The translations under genes and the position numbers were made by a program. Of a DNA stretch of 9,128 bases, positions 6,587 to 9,128 are shown piece after piece. Positions within the stretch are counted from its first letter, which is position 1; each line of letters opens with the position of its first letter. Source of the DNA: Treponema sp. (lineage in GTDB: Bacteria; Spirochaetota; Spirochaetia; Treponematales; Breznakiellaceae); contig JAITFA010000009.1 of NCBI GenBank assembly GCA_031281685.1, positions 1 to 9,128 of the forward strand, given 5' to 3'. The notes beneath the pieces are model-generated. The model saw nothing but the letters and a program-made list of their open reading frames with translations. It did not search any database and was not told where the DNA came from.

Positions 6587-8935
6587 ATGACTTCTTCTGT
6601 CATGCAAACTGCGCCGCTGTCGCCGTATCACTTGGGTAAGGCGCGAGAACAGTACACACTGTTCAATGTGTTTAATGCGCTGTCGTGGGCATTCCTTATC
6701 GGGAATGTGATTACGCTTTTCGCCATGCGTCTTGATTTTTCAGCTACTGAGCTGGGCATACTCAACGCGCTTATGTATGTGGCGTTTTTCTTCCTGCCCC
6801 TTGGCAAGGTGCTAACTAAACGTTTTTCCATCATTCGTATCTTCAGTGTAGCCTGGATTGGCCGGGCTATTGGCATGATTCCCCTGCTCTTTATCCCCAT
6901 ATTGTTTGACGCGGGCTATCACAGCTTGGTTAAGTACCTTTTGCTGTTCGGGGTGCTGCTGTTTCACGCGGCGCGGGGCATTGGCATGGTTGGTAACAAT
7001 CCGGTGTTGAGCGCTATGGCGACCGGGCCGGATCGGGGAAGCTACATGACCCAGATTCAGGCGGTTAACAGCGCTGTGGGCATGTTTTGCGGCTTTGCCA
7101 TTGCGCTGGCGCTTGGCGACGAACCTTCGCCCTGGGTCTATGCCGTACTGATGGCGATTGGCATTGGAACCGGTATAGCGAGCGGGATAATGATGCGGGG
7201 TTTGCCTGAACCGCCGTCTGAATCACCTGGCAAAGGCGTTGACTTGCTGACGCTGATGAAAAACGCGCTGGTCGATGCCTCCATGCGTTACTTCATCGTG
7301 ATTCTGTTCATTGTGGCGCTGGTGTCGGGTGTGTCCCGCGCCTTCATCATCGTATATAGCAAAGACCCGTTGGTGTTCCAGCAAGGCGCGGGCATGGTGT
7401 CGCTCTATTCGGTATTTGGCGGGCTGGGTGTCTTGGTGATCCAACTGCTGATAAAGTTCCTCATTGACCGCATCGGGGCGAAGCCTATCTTTATCGTGTG
7501 TTCGATTATTGGCTTGGTGGGTATGTTGCTGGTCGTGTTTATTCCGGTTGGATTGACCTTGGGCGCGGAGAATCCGGGGGTGAAAGTGGTGCTTCTGCTT
7601 TCTTTCCTTTTCTTTATCCTGAATTTTGGTTTTTTGGGCGCGGAAGGCATTGCTCAGACCTATTTTCTGAATCTTGTGCCAGCGGAAATGATGCTTGATA
7701 TGGGTATTCTGTACTTTTTCATCTTCGGTGTTGCCGGCGTGCTTGGTTCTTTCCTTGCGGGCGTATTTTTGGATGTGCTTGTTGTGCTTGGTTTCAGCAA
7801 GTTCATCGCGTTCAAGGCTCTATACATCATCCTGATCGCGCTGACAATAGTGGTGGTATTTCTGCAACGCAAACTTGTATCGCTTGGAGCTTTGCCGTTC
7901 AGAAACGCGATTGAGGTGATCTTCTCGTTTCGGGACCTGCGAGCGATTTCGCTTTTGGACCGTCTGCATAAAACAAAGGATAGTGAGGAAGAGGAAGAGA
8001 TACTGGAGGCATTGCGCGATACGCCATCATCGCTTGCCATCAAGGAACTACTGGAACGGGCAAAGTCTCCCCGTCTGGCGATACGGCTGGAAGCATTGCT
8101 GGCAATAGAGGCGCTGGAAACGCTCAACGAGGACGCGGAACAGGCGCTCATAGCCGATATTGTGAACCACCCCTATACCACAGCGTATCTTGCGGCCCGC
8201 ATACTGGGAACCCATCATGTGGTCTCAGCCATACCATTGTTACGGCAAAAGGCGTTTGCCGATGACTATATGCTGGCTGGAGAGGCGATAGTGGCGCTTG
8301 CCAAGCTCGGGGACATGGATTTCCGTCCTGAAATTGAGCGTCTCATTACCAATACGAAGAATCCGCGTCTGGAACTGATGTGCGTGGCTGCTTTTGGCAT
8401 ATACGCTTCGCCTGATTCGCTGTCAATACTGGTAGACCTTCTGCGTGGCACGGACCCACCTCCCTATTTGCGCGACGAGGTAGTCTTGGCAATGGCGAGT
8501 ATTTTTAACATTGAGAACCAGTTTTACCCACTTCTAATACGCTTTCTTGATAATGAGAGCCTAGCCCCAATGCTGGTGTTAGATGAAGCTGAGTCAGCTC
8601 ATTGCTTTTATCGTAGTACCCACAACTTTTGGTTCCAGAAACGTCGGCCTGAGCTTGCCCAATGTGGCGCGGCGGCAAAGGAGTTGCAGAGTGCGGTATC
8701 GGCGTGGATACAGACCGGCGATGGCGCGCCTCTGTCCCGCTGGATACTAGAACTGCCCGGCAATCTCACCGAACCCATAGTCCAGTGCTTCATGGCGGAG
8801 ATCGTGCTTGATACTGAGCTTGCCTCCTTTGAGCGTATCCGCCTCCTTATCGCCCATTGGTCGGCTCATATTCTACGAGTCTGGATTACACAGCTCAAAA
8901 CTCAGCGCATAAAGGAAGCGGCATCGGAACATTAG
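6587..8935 (+). CDS. MFS-like membrane transporter fused to a C-terminal HEAT-repeat domain
   Basis: The protein has 782 residues in two parts. Residues about 25-430 are a polytopic membrane domain with roughly 11-12 hydrophobic spans (for example 30-47, 58-72, 96-108, 117-128, 163-177, 183-203, 235-256, 270-294, 301-326, 333-350, 372-398, 408-427) and a charged loop near 205-230 that splits it as in major facilitator transporters. Residues about 450-655 are soluble paired helices of HEAT type (LAIKELLERAKSPRLAIRLE, AYLAARILGTHHVVSAIPLL, MLAGEAIVALAKLGD). Residues 660-782 are soluble and unrecognised. The HEAT part should face the cytoplasm. The substrate is unknown; nucleotide transporters of the Tlc/Npt group sometimes carry C-terminal extensions and should be considered. 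ATG 6587 has only a weak ribosome binding site; ATG 6602 is an alternative. It is divergent from the repeat-protein gene and converges on the 5S gene. Confidence 0.8.
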   Translation: MTSSVMQTAPLSPYHLGKAREQYTLFNVFNALSWAFLIGNVITLFAMRLDFSATELGILNALMYVAFFFLPLGKVLTKRFSIIRIFSVAWIGRAIGMIPLLFIPILFDAGYHSLVKYLLLFGVLLFHAARGIGMVGNNPVLSAMATGPDRGSYMTQIQAVNSAVGMFCGFAIALALGDEPSPWVYAVLMAIGIGTGIASGIMMRGLPEPPSESPGKGVDLLTLMKNALVDASMRYFIVILFIVALVSGVSRAFIIVYSKDPLVFQQGAGMVSLYSVFGGLGVLVIQLLIKFLIDRIGAKPIFIVCSIIGLVGMLLVVFIPVGLTLGAENPGVKVVLLLSFLFFILNFGFLGAEGIAQTYFLNLVPAEMMLDMGILYFFIFGVAGVLGSFLAGVFLDVLVVLGFSKFIAFKALYIILIALTIVVVFLQRKLVSLGALPFRNAIEVIFSFRDLRAISLLDRLHKTKDSEEEEEILEALRDTPSSLAIKELLERAKSPRLAIRLEALLAIEALETLNEDAEQALIADIVNHPYTTAYLAARILGTHHVVSAIPLLRQKAFADDYMLAGEAIVALAKLGDMDFRPEIERLITNTKNPRLELMCVAAFGIYASPDSLSILVDLLRGTDPPPYLRDEVVLAMASIFNIENQFYPLLIRFLDNESLAPMLVLDEAESAHCFYRSTHNFWFQKRRPELAQCGAAAKELQSAVSAWIQTGDGAPLSRWILELPGNLTEPIVQCFMAEIVLDTELASFERIRLLIAHWSAHILRVWITQLKTQRIKEAASEH

Positions 8936-9019
8936 TCGCGAACCTAATATAACATTTTGATAATTTTAATCTATTCATTAATGATTATTTTTAAGAGAGG
9001 GTGTAGAGAGAAGAAAGAG

Positions 9020-9128
9020 CCTGGCGACGACCTACTTTCCCGCACAGAGGGTGCAGTATCATTGGCGTAAGAGGGCTTGACTTCCGTGTTCGGCAAGGGA
9101 ACGGGTATAACACCTCCACTATGATCAC
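9020..9128 (-). rRNA. rrf: 5S ribosomal RNA, partial (5' end beyond right edge)
   Basis: Read on the minus strand, the sequence shows the 5S core: ATAGTGGAGG, ACCCGTTCC, CCGAACACGGAAGT, AAGCCC, then ATGATACTGC and GGGAAAGTAGGTCGTCGCCAGG. The 3' end GTCGCCAGG should pair with a 5' CCTGGCG-type end, and only about six such bases are missing at the window edge. The 3' boundary near 9020 is set by that pairing. It is probably the last gene of a 16S-23S-5S operon lying to the right. Downstream on the minus strand there is a pyrimidine-rich tract but no clear hairpin terminator. Confidence 0.93.

Noticed and set aside
6434..6631. Longer N-terminus for the repeat protein (66 extra residues)
   Set aside because: The extension overlaps the divergent transporter's start, lacks repeat units, and the internal ATG at 6433 has a clear AGGAGG.

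Overview
The window looks like bacterial chromosome of moderately high GC (GC-rich genes, AT-rich spacers), read as an anaerobe or fermenter because it carries a ferredoxin-dependent 2-oxoacid oxidoreductase operon. The short-unit DUF4116-like repeat protein, the MFS-HEAT fusion, the lysA subtype (DAMSPGEI and NNVS motifs) and the 5S rRNA sequence would fit a gut-type spirochaete of the Treponema kind. A clostridial Firmicute is not excluded. This placement is inference, because no 16S or 23S sequence is present.

Layout. (1) 1-581, minus: a VanR-type OmpR/PhoB response regulator whose C-terminus runs off the left edge. (2) 582-928: a divergent spacer with a strong inverted-repeat structure, a hairpin, and a possible 22-residue hydrophobic peptide gene ending in a second hairpin. 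(3) 929-3574, plus: four tightly coupled genes (each pair overlaps by 4 bp) encoding ferredoxin, alpha, beta and gamma subunits of a KorDABC/VorABCD-type 2-oxoacid:ferredoxin oxidoreductase. (4) 3575-4071: a roughly 500-bp spacer rich in direct repeats, palindromes and nested inverted repeats, with a small ORF at its right end. (5) 4072-6433, minus: lysA (diaminopimelate decarboxylase) preceded 10 bp upstream by a gene for about sixteen 22-residue DUF4116-like repeats, probably one operon. (6) 6587-8935, plus: a 782-residue protein joining an MFS-like membrane domain to a C-terminal HEAT-repeat domain. (7) 9020-9128, minus: most of a 5S rRNA gene, presumably the end of an rRNA operon whose 23S lies beyond the right edge.

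How the parts relate. The kor/vor genes form one self-contained enzyme: the alpha and beta subunits decarboxylate a 2-oxoacid with thiamine diphosphate, and the ferredoxin-like subunit takes the electrons. LysA makes lysine from meso-diaminopimelate, which is also a peptidoglycan precursor. The VanR-like regulator belongs to a family known for cell-wall stress signalling, but no van resistance gene is visible here. The least explained parts are the two structured spacers, the Cys-containing repeat protein next to lysA, and the transporter-HEAT fusion.
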